Of a DNA stretch of 64,000 bases, positions 23,554-31,552 are shown piece by piece. A model generated the notes under the pieces. The model had not been told where the DNA came from and did no database searches. It was given only the letters and a program-made list of their open reading frames with translations. The translations under genes were made by a program, and so were the position numbers. Numbering within the stretch: the stretch's first letter is position 1; each line of letters begins with the position of its first letter. Source of the DNA: Xanthobacteraceae bacterium (lineage in GTDB: Bacteria; Pseudomonadota; Alphaproteobacteria; Rhizobiales; Xanthobacteraceae). The stretch is taken from positions 1-64,000 of the forward strand of contig JALHLQ010000004.1 in NCBI GenBank assembly GCA_022844485.1, read 5' to 3'.

Positions 23554-24246
23554 TTACACATCCTCCGGGTTGTCGGCATAGCGCAGGCCCGCTTTTTCCA
23601 GCGGCTCACGCATCTTGTACATGTCGAGACCGAGTACGCCGGCAGCGAGCTGCTTGCGCTTGCCGTCCTCATCGTCGAAACGCTTCTGCGCCTTCTGCGC
23701 GACCTCGACCGCCAGCTTCTTCGGCACCACCACCACGCCGTCGTCATCGGCCACCACCGCGTCGCCCGGCTCGACATTGACGCCCGCGCACACGACCGGA
23801 ACGTTGACCGCGCCGAGCGTGGCCTTCACCGTGCCCTTGGCCGAGATCGCGCGCGACCACACCGGGAAGCCCATCTCGTGCAGCGCCTTCACGTCGCGGC
23901 AGCCGGCGTCGATGATCAGGCCCTTCACGCCGCGCGCCTTCAGCGAAGTGGCGAGCAGTTCGCCGAACATGCCGTCGGTGTTGTCGGCGGTGCAGCCCAA
24001 CACGACGATGTCGCCCTTCTGGCTTTGCTCGACGGCGACGTGGATCATCCAGTTGTCGCCGGGCTGCGCCAGGATCGTGACGGCCGGTCCTGCGATCTGT
24101 GCGCCCGCCCAGACCGGCCGCAGGTAGGGTTTCATCAGGCCGGAGCGGCCGAGCGCCTCGTGCACGGTCGAAACGCCGAGCGCCTCGAAGGTGCCGATCG
24201 CGTTCGGGTCGACGCGTTTGATGTTGCGGACGACGACGGGTTTCAT
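23554..24246 (-). CDS. RraA-fold aldolase, 4-carboxy-4-hydroxy-2-oxoadipate aldolase-like
   Basis: 230 residues. The family catalyses retro-aldol cleavage of 4-carboxy-4-hydroxy-2-oxoadipate to pyruvate and oxaloacetate, the last step of gallate and protocatechuate 4,5-cleavage. Features: [24 protein letters not shown], a [20 protein letters not shown] block, [24 protein letters not shown] with the metal/substrate Arg-Asp pair (117-118), and [18 protein letters not shown]. The C-terminal tail of about 40 residues is typical. The GalB-like hydratase that would make its substrate is 145 bp upstream on the same strand, supporting this over the RNase-inhibitor RraA. Confidence 0.85.
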   Translation of the reverse strand: MKPVVVRNIKRVDPNAIGTFEALGVSTVHEALGRSGLMKPYLRPVWAGAQIAGPAVTILAQPGDNWMIHVAVEQSQKGDIVVLGCTADNTDGMFGELLATSLKARGVKGLIIDAGCRDVKALHEMGFPVWSRAISAKGTVKATLGAVNVPVVCAGVNVEPGDAVVADDDGVVVVPKKLAVEVAQKAQKRFDDEDGKRKQLAAGVLGLDMYKMREPLEKAGLRYADNPEDV

Positions 24247-24265
24247 GTGGCTTTCTCTCTGGCTT

Positions 24266-24385
24266 GTCCTGGACGCGGTGCAGCGCGATAGCGGTGCGCC
24301 GCAGAGCCGGGACCTTCGCAAATTCGGAAGTCTTAATGGTCCCGGGTCTGCAATGCATCACTTCGTGCTGCATTGCGCCCGGGAC
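24266..24385. repeat. Palindromic intergenic repeat, copy A
   Basis: 120-bp element between the aldolase and hydratase genes. Its ends pair (GTCCTGGACGCGGTGCAGC with GCTGCATTGCGCCCGGGAC) and inner segments form further stems. A related copy is at 29380-29506. Confidence 0.75.
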
Positions 24386-24391
24386 AAGAAG

Positions 24392-25117
24392 CTAACCCAG
24401 CGTCTCGGTGACGACGCGCGGGAACAGCGTCTGATAGGCCTCGCCGTAGGTCATCGGGATGCCGGTATTGCGCGAGCCCTGGATGCCGCGGTTGAGCGCG
24501 ACGCGCTCGTAGTAGCCCCACAGGTGCTTCTGCGCGGCCAGGATCTGGAACGCCTTGTATTTCTGCTCCCAGACATCGTCGATCTTCAGGATGAGGTCGG
24601 GCTTGTAGTTGCACTGCTCCGGCTGGTGCGGCTCGAACAGGTAGACCGGCGGCGCGGAATACTTGTACTTGGCGCCCGGTTTGTGGCCCATGGCCTGCGC
24701 CACCACGCGCGTCTCCTGCGCGAAATGTGCGGCGTTCGGGTGGTCGAAGTTATAGGGGTCTTCGAGCGCGTGCGTAAGCACGAAGGCGGGATTGATTTCG
24801 CGGTAGATGTCGACCATGCGGTCGAAGTGCGTTTCGGTGAGCTTGAGCGGGTAGTCGCCGCAATCGAAGAACTCGATCTCGGCGCCGAGCAAAGCGGCGG
24901 CGCGCTCGGCCTCGTCCTTGCGGCCGGCCTTCACCTTTTCCATCGTCGCGCCCGGCTCCTTCCAGGCAAACTGGCTTTCGCCGCGCTCGCCGAAGGACAT
25001 GCAGACGATCTTCATCCTGTAGCCGCGCCTGGCATGCAGCGCGATGGCGCCGCCCGCGCGCCAGACGAAATCCCCCGGATGGGCGGTGACCACGAGCCCG
25101 GTCTTTTGCTCCGACAT
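24392..25117 (-). CDS. galB: PIG-L/LmbE-fold protein, GalB-like 4-oxalomesaconate hydratase
   Basis: 241 residues. GalB of the Pseudomonas gallate pathway is a PIG-L-fold, zinc-dependent hydratase converting 4-oxalomesaconate to 4-carboxy-4-hydroxy-2-oxoadipate. Here the usual AHPDD deacetylase motif reads AHPGDF (H13, D16), losing the first Asp as expected for a hydratase. VWRAGGAIALHA, SFGERGES and a late NFDHPNAAH His cluster are present. It is directly upstream of the aldolase using its product and divergent from the decarboxylase-like gene. A true deacetylase is the alternative. Confidence 0.72.
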   Translation of the reverse strand: MSEQKTGLVVTAHPGDFVWRAGGAIALHARRGYRMKIVCMSFGERGESQFAWKEPGATMEKVKAGRKDEAERAAALLGAEIEFFDCGDYPLKLTETHFDRMVDIYREINPAFVLTHALEDPYNFDHPNAAHFAQETRVVAQAMGHKPGAKYKYSAPPVYLFEPHQPEQCNYKPDLILKIDDVWEQKYKAFQILAAQKHLWGYYERVALNRGIQGSRNTGIPMTYGEAYQTLFPRVVTETLG

Positions 25118-25203
25118 GACCGTAACAACTCCCTTTTCCGTTGGCGTTCTTTAAACTAGGTAGGGCAGGGGCCGGTCAAGCGGCGCGAAAAAGGCATTTC
25201 ATC

Positions 25204-26073
25204 ATGGGCAATGCGCCTGCCACATTGCGCATCGTGCTGGGCGACTACCCGCACACGCTGCCGCTCAAGCGCGGCGAGGTGACGTCGCCCACGCTCAAGC
25301 TCGACTTCGTCGAGGTCAAGGCGCTCTACACCGCGTTCAAGCCGATGGTGCGCGAGCACGCCTTCGACGCCAGCGAAATGGCGCTGACGACCTATTTCCA
25401 GGCCAAGGCCTGCAACAAGGGGCTCACGCTCCTGCCGGCCGCGATGCTGTCGCGCTTCCAGCACCACACTATGCTCTACAACAGCGAGCGCGGCACGCTG
25501 ACGCCCGAAAGCCTGCCGGGCAAGCGCATCGGCGTGCGCTCCTACAGCCAGACCACCGGCGTCTGGATCCGCGGCATCCTGCAGAACGATTACGGCGTCG
25601 ACTTTTCGCGCTGCCAGTGGGTCACCTTCGAGGACGGCCATGTCGCCGAGGCCAAGGATCCGCCCGGCGTCATCCGCGCCGGCGCCAACCAGGACATCAC
25701 CAAGATGCTCCTCGCCGGTGAGTTGGACGCCGCGATCTACGGCGCCGCCATGCCCGACGACCCGCGCCTCAAGAGCGTCATCGCGAACCCGGATGCCGAG
25801 GCCAAGAAATGGTTCGCGACGTACGGGTTGGTGCCGGTCAATCACATGGTCGTGGTCACCGATGAGCTGAAGCGATCCAATCCGGCGGCGGTGGCGGAGC
25901 TCTATCGCCTGCTGGTGGCCGGTAAGAAGGCCGCCGGGCTGCCGGCGAGCGGGCAGGTCGACACCATCCCCTTCGGCAAGGACGCCTGCCGGCCCTGCCT
26001 CGATCTGCTCATTTCCTATGCGGTCCAGCAGGGCCAGATCCCCCGTCGTTTGAATGCCGACGAGCTCTGGTAG
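25204..26073 (+). CDS. 4,5-dihydroxyphthalate decarboxylase-like protein (binding-protein fold)
   Basis: 289 residues from ATG 25204, with no signal peptide. The fold resembles periplasmic binding proteins (LRIVLGDYPHTLPLKRGEV; LPGKRIGVRSYSQTTGVWIRGILQNDYG; VWIRG and NHMVVV segments). Cytoplasmic members are annotated as 4,5-dihydroxyphthalate decarboxylase (Pht5), which feeds phthalate into protocatechuate. The gene is divergent from the galB-like hydratase, 86 bp apart, supporting a shared aromatic-acid role. A solute-binding function is less likely without an export signal. Confidence 0.72.
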   Translation: MGNAPATLRIVLGDYPHTLPLKRGEVTSPTLKLDFVEVKALYTAFKPMVREHAFDASEMALTTYFQAKACNKGLTLLPAAMLSRFQHHTMLYNSERGTLTPESLPGKRIGVRSYSQTTGVWIRGILQNDYGVDFSRCQWVTFEDGHVAEAKDPPGVIRAGANQDITKMLLAGELDAAIYGAAMPDDPRLKSVIANPDAEAKKWFATYGLVPVNHMVVVTDELKRSNPAAVAELYRLLVAGKKAAGLPASGQVDTIPFGKDACRPCLDLLISYAVQQGQIPRRLNADELW

Positions 26074-26140
26074 GGATTTTACGGACGAAAATGCCTGATC
26101 CATGCCGGCTTGTCATATTTGGCGCGGATTCAGCCAATTT

Positions 26141-26157
26141 TGCCCATTAAAAAGGCA
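26141..26157. promoter_or_regulatory. Possible NtrC enhancer site
   Basis: TGCCCATTAAAAAGGCA keeps the TGC...GCA ends and the 17-bp span of the NtrC consensus TGCACC-N5-GGTGCA, but its inner positions deviate. It lies about 100 bp upstream of the sigma54 promoter, a normal enhancer position. Weak on its own. Confidence 0.35.
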
Positions 26158-26242
26158 CTCGCTGCTGGCGTAAAACTAGGCAGCTTCCGCAGCCGCGATT
26201 ATACCCTCACAAAATCAGTGGCTTAGGCCGCGTCCGCCGCCT

Positions 26243-26257
26243 TGGCATAGCCCTTGC
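26243..26257 (+). promoter_or_regulatory. Sigma54 (RpoN) promoter of urtABCDE
   Basis: TGGCATAGCCCTTGC has the -24 GG (26244-26245) and -12 GC (26256-26257) dinucleotides at the required spacing and matches TGGCAC-N5-TTGC except at one position. It is 66 bp before the urtA ATG. A sigma54 promoter fits nitrogen-regulated urea uptake. Confidence 0.85.
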
Positions 26258-26322
26258 GAAATACTCCCTGCGCCGAGGTCGCCGGGCCTTTCCGCGCGCG
26301 TCAAATGCAGGGGATTTCGCTC

Positions 26323-27666
26323 ATGCTCACATCGACACATACGGTCGCGTCCCGATCGACGGTCGCGTCCCGACCGACTGCCCGCCGGTGGCTTGCCGCC
26401 GCCGCGGGATTTGCTTTCGCCGCCGCGGGCGCCATGCAGCCCGCCAAAGCGCAGGACACCATCAAGGTCGGCATCCTTCACTCGCTGTCCGGCACCATGG
26501 CCATCAGCGAGACCACGCTGAAGGACACCATGCTCTTCCTCATCGACGAGCAGAACAAGAAAGGCGGCGTGCTCGGCAAGAAGCTCGAAGCGGTGGTCGT
26601 CGACCCCGCCTCGAACTGGCCGCTGTTCGCCGAGAAAGCGCGCGAGCTGATCTCCAAGGAGAAGGTCTCCGTGGTGTTCGGCTGCTGGACCTCGGTGTCG
26701 CGCAAGTCCGTGCTGCCGGTGTTCAAGGAACTGAACTCGATCCTCTTCTACCCCGTGCAGTACGAGGGCGAAGAGAGCGAGCGCAACGTGTTCTACACCG
26801 GCGCCGCGCCGAACCAGCAGGCCATTCCGGCCGTCGACTACCTGATGAGCAAGGACGGCGGTTCGGTGAAGCGCTGGGTGCTGGCGGGCACCGACTACGT
26901 CTATCCGCGCACCACCAACAAGATCCTTGAGGCCTACCTGAAGGCGAAGGGCGTCAAGCAAGAAGATATCATGATCAACTACACGCCGTTCGGTCACTCG
27001 GACTGGCAGACCATCGTGGCCGACATCAAGAAGTTCGGCTCGGCCGGCAAGAAGACGGCCGTGGTCTCCACCATCAACGGCGACGCCAACGTTCCCTTCT
27101 ACAAGGAACTGGGCAATCAGGGGGTCAAAGCCACTGAAATCCCGGTGGTGGCGTTCTCGGTCGGCGAAGAAGAGCTTGCCGGCCTCGACACCAAGCCGCT
27201 GGTCGGCCACCTCGCCGCCTGGAACTACTTCCAGTCGATCAAGGACAAGGGTAACAGCGAGTTCATCGCCAAGTGGAAGGCCTTCACCAAGAATCCGAAG
27301 CGCGTCACCAACGACCCGATGGAAGCCCACGTGATCGGCTTCGCCATGTGGGTCAAGGCGGTCGAGAAGGTGAAGTCCACCGATCCCGACAAGGTGATCG
27401 ACGCGCTGCCCGGCATCGAGGCGCCGAACCTCACCGGCGGAATCTCGAAGATGCTGCCGAACCACCACATCACCAAGCCGGTCTTCGTCGGCGAAATCAA
27501 AGGCGACGGCCAGTTCGACGTGGTGTGGAAGACCAAGGGTCTCGTGCCGGGCGACGCCTGGACCGACTTCCTGCCCGGCTCGAAGGATCTCGAAGCCGAC
27601 TGGGTGAAGCTCAAGTGCGGCAACTACAACACCGTCACCAAGAAGTGCGGCGGCCAGGCCTCCTGA
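26323..27666 (+). CDS. urtA: Urea ABC transporter, substrate-binding protein UrtA
   Basis: Periplasmic urea-binding protein, 447 residues from ATG 26323. A long N-terminal region precedes the signal core (RRWLAAAAGFAFAAAGAMQPAKAQ). The mature start DTIKVGILHSLSGTMAISE is diagnostic of UrtA, as are NSILFYPVQYEGEE, YVYPRTTNKILEAYLKAKGV and NDPMEAHVIGFAMWVKAVEK. The C-terminus ends in a two-Cys segment (LKCGNYNTVTKKCGG). It heads urtABCDE behind a sigma54 promoter and is followed by a stable hairpin. Confidence 0.97.
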   Translation: MLTSTHTVASRSTVASRPTARRWLAAAAGFAFAAAGAMQPAKAQDTIKVGILHSLSGTMAISETTLKDTMLFLIDEQNKKGGVLGKKLEAVVVDPASNWPLFAEKARELISKEKVSVVFGCWTSVSRKSVLPVFKELNSILFYPVQYEGEESERNVFYTGAAPNQQAIPAVDYLMSKDGGSVKRWVLAGTDYVYPRTTNKILEAYLKAKGVKQEDIMINYTPFGHSDWQTIVADIKKFGSAGKKTAVVSTINGDANVPFYKELGNQGVKATEIPVVAFSVGEEELAGLDTKPLVGHLAAWNYFQSIKDKGNSEFIAKWKAFTKNPKRVTNDPMEAHVIGFAMWVKAVEKVKSTDPDKVIDALPGIEAPNLTGGISKMLPNHHITKPVFVGEIKGDGQFDVVWKTKGLVPGDAWTDFLPGSKDLEADWVKLKCGNYNTVTKKCGGQAS

Positions 27667-27686
27667 GGTCTGACGCAAACGATTCC

Positions 27687-27712
27687 GGAGACGGCGGTTC
27701 GCCGCCGTCTCC
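27687..27712 (+). other. Stable TTCG-loop hairpin between urtA and urtB
   Basis: A perfect 11-bp stem GGAGACGGCGG / CCGCCGTCTCC closed by the tetraloop TTCG, 20 bp after the urtA stop, with no U-run. It likely protects urtA mRNA or attenuates read-through, so the binding protein exceeds the membrane parts. Confidence 0.65.
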
Positions 27713-27747
27713 CCACTCTCACGAAGTTCCTGCCGGGACGGACTGAA

Positions 27748-29358
27748 ATGCGTAGTTTCCACGATCGCGTCGTGGCGTTCGCCTTTGCCGTCGGCTTGCT
27801 GATTGCCGGTGCGGTGGGCGCCCATGCGGGCCCTTACGAGGATGCGCTCGCCGGCTTCACCGCCGACTCCTTCGGCGACACCGCCGACGCCATCGAGGCT
27901 CTGGCCGCCTCGGGAGATGCGCGCACCGCGCCGCTCCTGGAGGCATTGAAAGACCAGCGCCTGTTGTTTTCGGCCGAGGCCAAGAAGGTTTTCATCAAGG
28001 ACAAGGCCGACAAGCTGACCGACGCCGGCACCGGCGAAGCGGTCGCGTCGCCGCCGTCCGACATCGACAATGTCCGCCTGAACAACCGCGTGCGCGGCAT
28101 GATCGACGCGACGCTCGGTTCGCTCACCTTGATGGCGAAGGAGCCGCAACGCCGCTACGAAGCGGCGCAGGCCGTGTTCAAGTCGCGCGATGCGGGCGCG
28201 TTTGCCGCGGTCGAGAAGGCGCTCGCCGCCGAAACCGACCCGCACGTCAAAAAAGCTCTGAGCGAGGCGCGCGCGGCCCTCGTGCTCACCTCCGACGACG
28301 CCAGCGCCGAGGACAAGCTCGCCGCCGTCGCGGTCGTGCGCGACCGCGGCGACCAGGACGCGCTCGCGCTGGTGGAAAGCCTGCCGGCCGATGCGCCGCC
28401 GGCGCTGCGCGAGGCCGCTGCCTCCGCGCGCTCGAAGATCCAGGGCAACCTCGCGGTCTGGAGCGCGGTGCAGAACGCCTGGTACGGGATCTCGCTCGGC
28501 TCCGTGCTGCTGCTGGCCGCCATCGGGCTCGCCATCACCTTCGGCGTCATGGGCGTCATCAACATGGCGCATGGCGAGATGGTGATGCTCGGCGCCTACA
28601 CCACCTTCGTCGTGCAGGAGTTCATCCGCACGAATTATCCGGGCCTGTTCGACTATTCTCTGGTGATCGCGGTGCCGCTTGCCTTCCTGGTGGCGGGCGC
28701 GGTCGGCGTCGCGGTCGAGCGCGGCATCATTCGCTTCCTCTACGGGCGGCCGCTGGAAACCTTGCTCGCCACCTGGGGCCTGTCGCTGATTTTGCAGCAG
28801 GCGGTGCGCACGGCTTTCGGCCCGACCAACAAGGACGTCGGCAACCCGTCGTGGATGAGCGGCGCCTTCGATTTCGGCGGCATCACCGTCACCTACAACC
28901 GGCTCTGGATCATCTGCTTTACGCTTTCCGTGTTCGTCGCGCTGCTGGCGATGCTGCGCTTTACCCGGTTGGGGCTGGAAATGCGGGCGGTGACGCAGAA
29001 CCGCTCGATGGCGGCGGCCATGGGCATCCGCACCGCGCGCATCGATGCGCTCACCTTTGGGCTCGGTTCCGGCATCGCGGGCATTGCCGGCGTGGCGCTG
29101 TCGCAGATCGACAATGTGAGCCCGAACCTCGGGCAGGGCTACATCATCGACAGCTTCATGGTCGTCGTCTTCGGCGGCGTCGGCAACCTGTGGGGCACCT
29201 TGGTTGGCGCCCTCACGCTCGGCATCGCCAACAAGTTCCTCGAGCCTTATGCCGGCGCGGTGCTCGGCAAGATCGCCATCCTCGTCTTCATCATCCTTTT
29301 CATCCAGAAGCGCCCGCGCGGCATGTTCGCGCTCAAGGGCCGGGCGGTGGAGGCGTGA
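27748..29358 (+). CDS. urtB: Urea ABC transporter permease UrtB
   Basis: 536 residues. A signal sequence and about 230 residues of helical, HEAT-like periplasmic sequence precede the LivH-type permease, as is usual in proteobacterial UrtB. The membrane part begins near AWYGISLGSVLLLAAIGLAITFGVMGVINMAHGEM and includes FLYGRPLETLLATWGLSLILQQAVR. The loop FTRLGLEMRAVTQNRSMAAAMGI is likely to contact the ATPases. UrtB pairs with UrtC to form the channel. Confidence 0.96.
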   Translation: MRSFHDRVVAFAFAVGLLIAGAVGAHAGPYEDALAGFTADSFGDTADAIEALAASGDARTAPLLEALKDQRLLFSAEAKKVFIKDKADKLTDAGTGEAVASPPSDIDNVRLNNRVRGMIDATLGSLTLMAKEPQRRYEAAQAVFKSRDAGAFAAVEKALAAETDPHVKKALSEARAALVLTSDDASAEDKLAAVAVVRDRGDQDALALVESLPADAPPALREAAASARSKIQGNLAVWSAVQNAWYGISLGSVLLLAAIGLAITFGVMGVINMAHGEMVMLGAYTTFVVQEFIRTNYPGLFDYSLVIAVPLAFLVAGAVGVAVERGIIRFLYGRPLETLLATWGLSLILQQAVRTAFGPTNKDVGNPSWMSGAFDFGGITVTYNRLWIICFTLSVFVALLAMLRFTRLGLEMRAVTQNRSMAAAMGIRTARIDALTFGLGSGIAGIAGVALSQIDNVSPNLGQGYIIDSFMVVVFGGVGNLWGTLVGALTLGIANKFLEPYAGAVLGKIAILVFIILFIQKRPRGMFALKGRAVEA

Positions 29359-29379
29359 GGATGAGGCTCCCTCCGCTTT

Positions 29380-29506
29380 TCCCGGGCGCAGCGCAGCGCG
29401 CAGCGGTGCGCTGCAGACCCGGGATCGTCGAGAACGCGGTGCTTGCGACGGTCCCGGATCTGCGGTGCACCACTTCGCTGCGCTCGTGCTGCACCGCATC
29501 CGGGAC
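29380..29506. repeat. Palindromic intergenic repeat, copy B
   Basis: About 127 bp between urtB and urtC, matching copy A at 24266-24385 through blocks such as GCGGTGCGC, GGTCCCGG, TCTGC and CACTTCG, with inverted ends. Its right end abuts the ribosome-binding region of urtC. Confidence 0.75.
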
Positions 29507-29518
29507 ACGGGGCTTTGC

Positions 29519-30691
29519 ATGAACGCCTTCCCGCTCACGCGCCTGCTCGACCGCGCCTCGACCATCTTCCTGGTGCTGCTCGGCGCCTTCGCGATCGCCA
29601 TTCCGGTGCTCAATCTGCTGGTGCTGCCGAGCTCGGGCCTGCACGTCTCGACCTATCTGGTCGCGCTGTTCGGCAAGTACATCTGCTACGCCATCCTCGC
29701 GCTCTCGATCGACCTGATCTGGGGCTATGCCGGAATCCTGTCTCTCGGCCATGGCGCCTTTTTCGCGCTCGGCGGCTATGCCATGGGCATGTACCTGATG
29801 CGGCAGATCGGCACGCGCGGCGTCTATGCCGATCCGGTCCTGCCCGACTTCATGGTGTTCCTGAACTGGAAGGAGCTGCCGTTTTATTGGTACGGCTTCA
29901 ACAGTTTCGCTTACGCCGCGCTGATGATCCTCCTGGCGCCGGGCCTGTTGGCCTTCGTGTTCGGCTGGTTCGCCTTCAGGAGCCGCGTCACCGGCGTCTA
30001 TCTTTCGATCATCACGCAGGCGATGACCTATGCGCTGATGCTCGGTTTTTTCCGCAACAATTTCGGCTTCGGCGGCAATAACGGCCTGACCGATTTCAAG
30101 GACATCCTCGGCTTTCCCGTGCAGGCGGAGGGCACGCGCAACGCGCTTTTGGTGATCTCGTGCCTGGCGCTGGCGGTCTCTTTCCTGATCTGCCGCGCCA
30201 TCGTCACCTCCAAGTTCGGCAAGGTGCTGGTAGCGATCCGCGACGCCGAGGCGCGCACGCGCTTCCTCGGCTATCGCGTCGAGGCTTACAAGCTCTTCGT
30301 GTTCACGCTGTCGGCTGCGATGGCGGGCGTGGCCGGCGCGCTCTACGTGCCGCAGGTCGGCATCATCAATCCGGGCGAGTTCGCGCCGGCCAACTCCATC
30401 GAGGCGGTGATCTGGGTGGCGGTCGGCGGCCGCGGCACGCTCACCGGCGCGGTGCTGGGCGCCTTCGTGGTCAATTACGCCAAGACCTTCTTCACCTCCG
30501 GCTGGCTCGCACCTTACTGGCTGTTCATGCTGGGCGGGCTGTTCATCGCGGTGACGCTGCTGCTGCCGCGCGGCATCGTCGGCACGCTGAAGTACGGCCT
30601 CGACCGCCGCGCGGCGGCAAAGTCGGCCGCCGCCGAAGAGGGCGCGGACGCTCCGCTCAATTCCGGCGCGGCGCCGCGGGCGGCCGAATAG
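29519..30691 (+). CDS. urtC: Urea ABC transporter permease UrtC
   Basis: 390-residue LivM-type permease, the partner of UrtB. The frame is open far upstream through the repeat, but ATG 29519 (GGGG about 8 bp upstream) starts the protein. Helices such as VALFGKYICYAILALSIDLIWGYAGILSLGHGAFFALGGYAMGM and VAIRDAEARTRFLGYRVEAYKLFVFTLSAAMAGVAGALYVPQ are characteristic, the latter including the ATPase-contact loop. An Ala/Pro-rich cytoplasmic tail ends the protein 8 bp before urtD. Confidence 0.96.
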   Translation: MNAFPLTRLLDRASTIFLVLLGAFAIAIPVLNLLVLPSSGLHVSTYLVALFGKYICYAILALSIDLIWGYAGILSLGHGAFFALGGYAMGMYLMRQIGTRGVYADPVLPDFMVFLNWKELPFYWYGFNSFAYAALMILLAPGLLAFVFGWFAFRSRVTGVYLSIITQAMTYALMLGFFRNNFGFGGNNGLTDFKDILGFPVQAEGTRNALLVISCLALAVSFLICRAIVTSKFGKVLVAIRDAEARTRFLGYRVEAYKLFVFTLSAAMAGVAGALYVPQVGIINPGEFAPANSIEAVIWVAVGGRGTLTGAVLGAFVVNYAKTFFTSGWLAPYWLFMLGGLFIAVTLLLPRGIVGTLKYGLDRRAAAKSAAAEEGADAPLNSGAAPRAAE

Positions 30692-30699
30692 GGGGCATC

Positions 30700-31458
30700 A
30701 TGGACGGCACCAACACCACCTCCGCGCTGCTCTACCTCGACGGCATCTCGGTGTCGTTCGACGGCTTCAAGGCGCTCAACGAATTGTCGTTCCTGATCGA
30801 GCCGGGCGAGATGCGCGCCATCATCGGCCCCAACGGGGCCGGCAAGACCACCATGATGGACGTCGTCACCGGCAAGACGCGGCCCGACGACGGCGACGTC
30901 TATTTCGAGCAGGGCGCCTACGACCTCTCCAAGCTGGACGAGACGCAGATCGCCGAGCTCGGCATCGGCCGCAAGTTCCAGAAGCCGACCGTGTTCGAGA
31001 TGCACTCCGTCGAGGACAACCTGCTGCTCGCGCTGAAGAACGACCGTCGCGTGCGCTCCACGCTGCTGTGGCAGTCGTCGCAGCCGCAGCAGAAGCGCAT
31101 CGAGGAAATCCTCGACACCATCCGCCTGACGCCGCTGCGCGCGCGCGTGGCCGGCAGCCTGTCGCACGGGCAGAAGCAGTGGCTCGAAATAGGGATGCTG
31201 CTGGCGCAGGAACCTAAATTGCTTTTGGTCGACGAGCCGGTGGCCGGCATGACCGACACCGAGACCATGCAGACGGCCGAGCTGTTGAAAGAGATCAACA
31301 AGACCAAGACCGTCATCGTGGTCGAGCACGACATGGCCTTCGTGCGCGAACTGGGCGTCAAGGTCACCTGTTTGCACGAAGGCTCGGTGCTGGCCGAGGG
31401 CACCATCGATCAGGTGTCGCAGAACGACCGGGTGGTCGAAGTGTATTTGGGAAGATAG
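30700..31458 (+). CDS. urtD: Urea ABC transporter ATP-binding protein UrtD
   Basis: 252 residues, LivG-type ATPase. Walker A is GPNGAGKTTMM, and FEMHSVEDNLLLALK and IGRKFQKPTVF are family marks. The signature is SHGQKQWLEIGMLL, a Q-for-G variant seen in UrtD (LSHGQKQ), with Walker B LLLVDEPVAGMTD and the switch His in VVEHDMAF. It starts 8 bp after urtC. Confidence 0.96.
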   Translation: MDGTNTTSALLYLDGISVSFDGFKALNELSFLIEPGEMRAIIGPNGAGKTTMMDVVTGKTRPDDGDVYFEQGAYDLSKLDETQIAELGIGRKFQKPTVFEMHSVEDNLLLALKNDRRVRSTLLWQSSQPQQKRIEEILDTIRLTPLRARVAGSLSHGQKQWLEIGMLLAQEPKLLLVDEPVAGMTDTETMQTAELLKEINKTKTVIVVEHDMAFVRELGVKVTCLHEGSVLAEGTIDQVSQNDRVVEVYLGR

Positions 31459-31538
31459 CGAGTAGGGAGTAGCGAATAGCGAGTAGTGAGTGTGTCCGGA
31501 GCTTTCTATTCGCTACTCGCTATTTCGCTATTCGCTCT
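31457..31538. repeat. Inverted array of GCGAATA/GCGAGTA short repeats
   Basis: Between urtD and urtE, GCGAGTAG- and GCGAATAG-type 8-mers recur on the left (31457-31490) and in inverted orientation on the right (31506-31538). The whole can fold into one hairpin around TGTGTCCGGAGCTTT. It starts at the last base of the urtD stop codon. Confidence 0.75.
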
Positions 31539-31552
31539 TACGAGATGGAACA

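Noticed and set aside
23554..24246. RraA (RNase E inhibitor) as the identity of the aldolase-like gene
   Set aside because: The extended C-terminus and the adjacent GalB-like gene favour the CHA aldolase branch of the fold.
24266..24385. Possible non-coding RNA or riboswitch between the aldolase and galB-like genes
   Set aside because: Better explained as a dispersed palindromic repeat, since a related copy occurs at 29380-29506.
25204..26073. Periplasmic binding protein as the identity of the decarboxylase-like gene
   Set aside because: No signal peptide and divergent from a catabolic gene; the cytoplasmic Pht5-like group fits better.
26215..29613. 1132-codon frame antisense to urtA/urtB
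   Set aside because: Covers two unmistakable genes on the other strand, has biased His/Arg/Asp/Gly composition and no recognisable fold.
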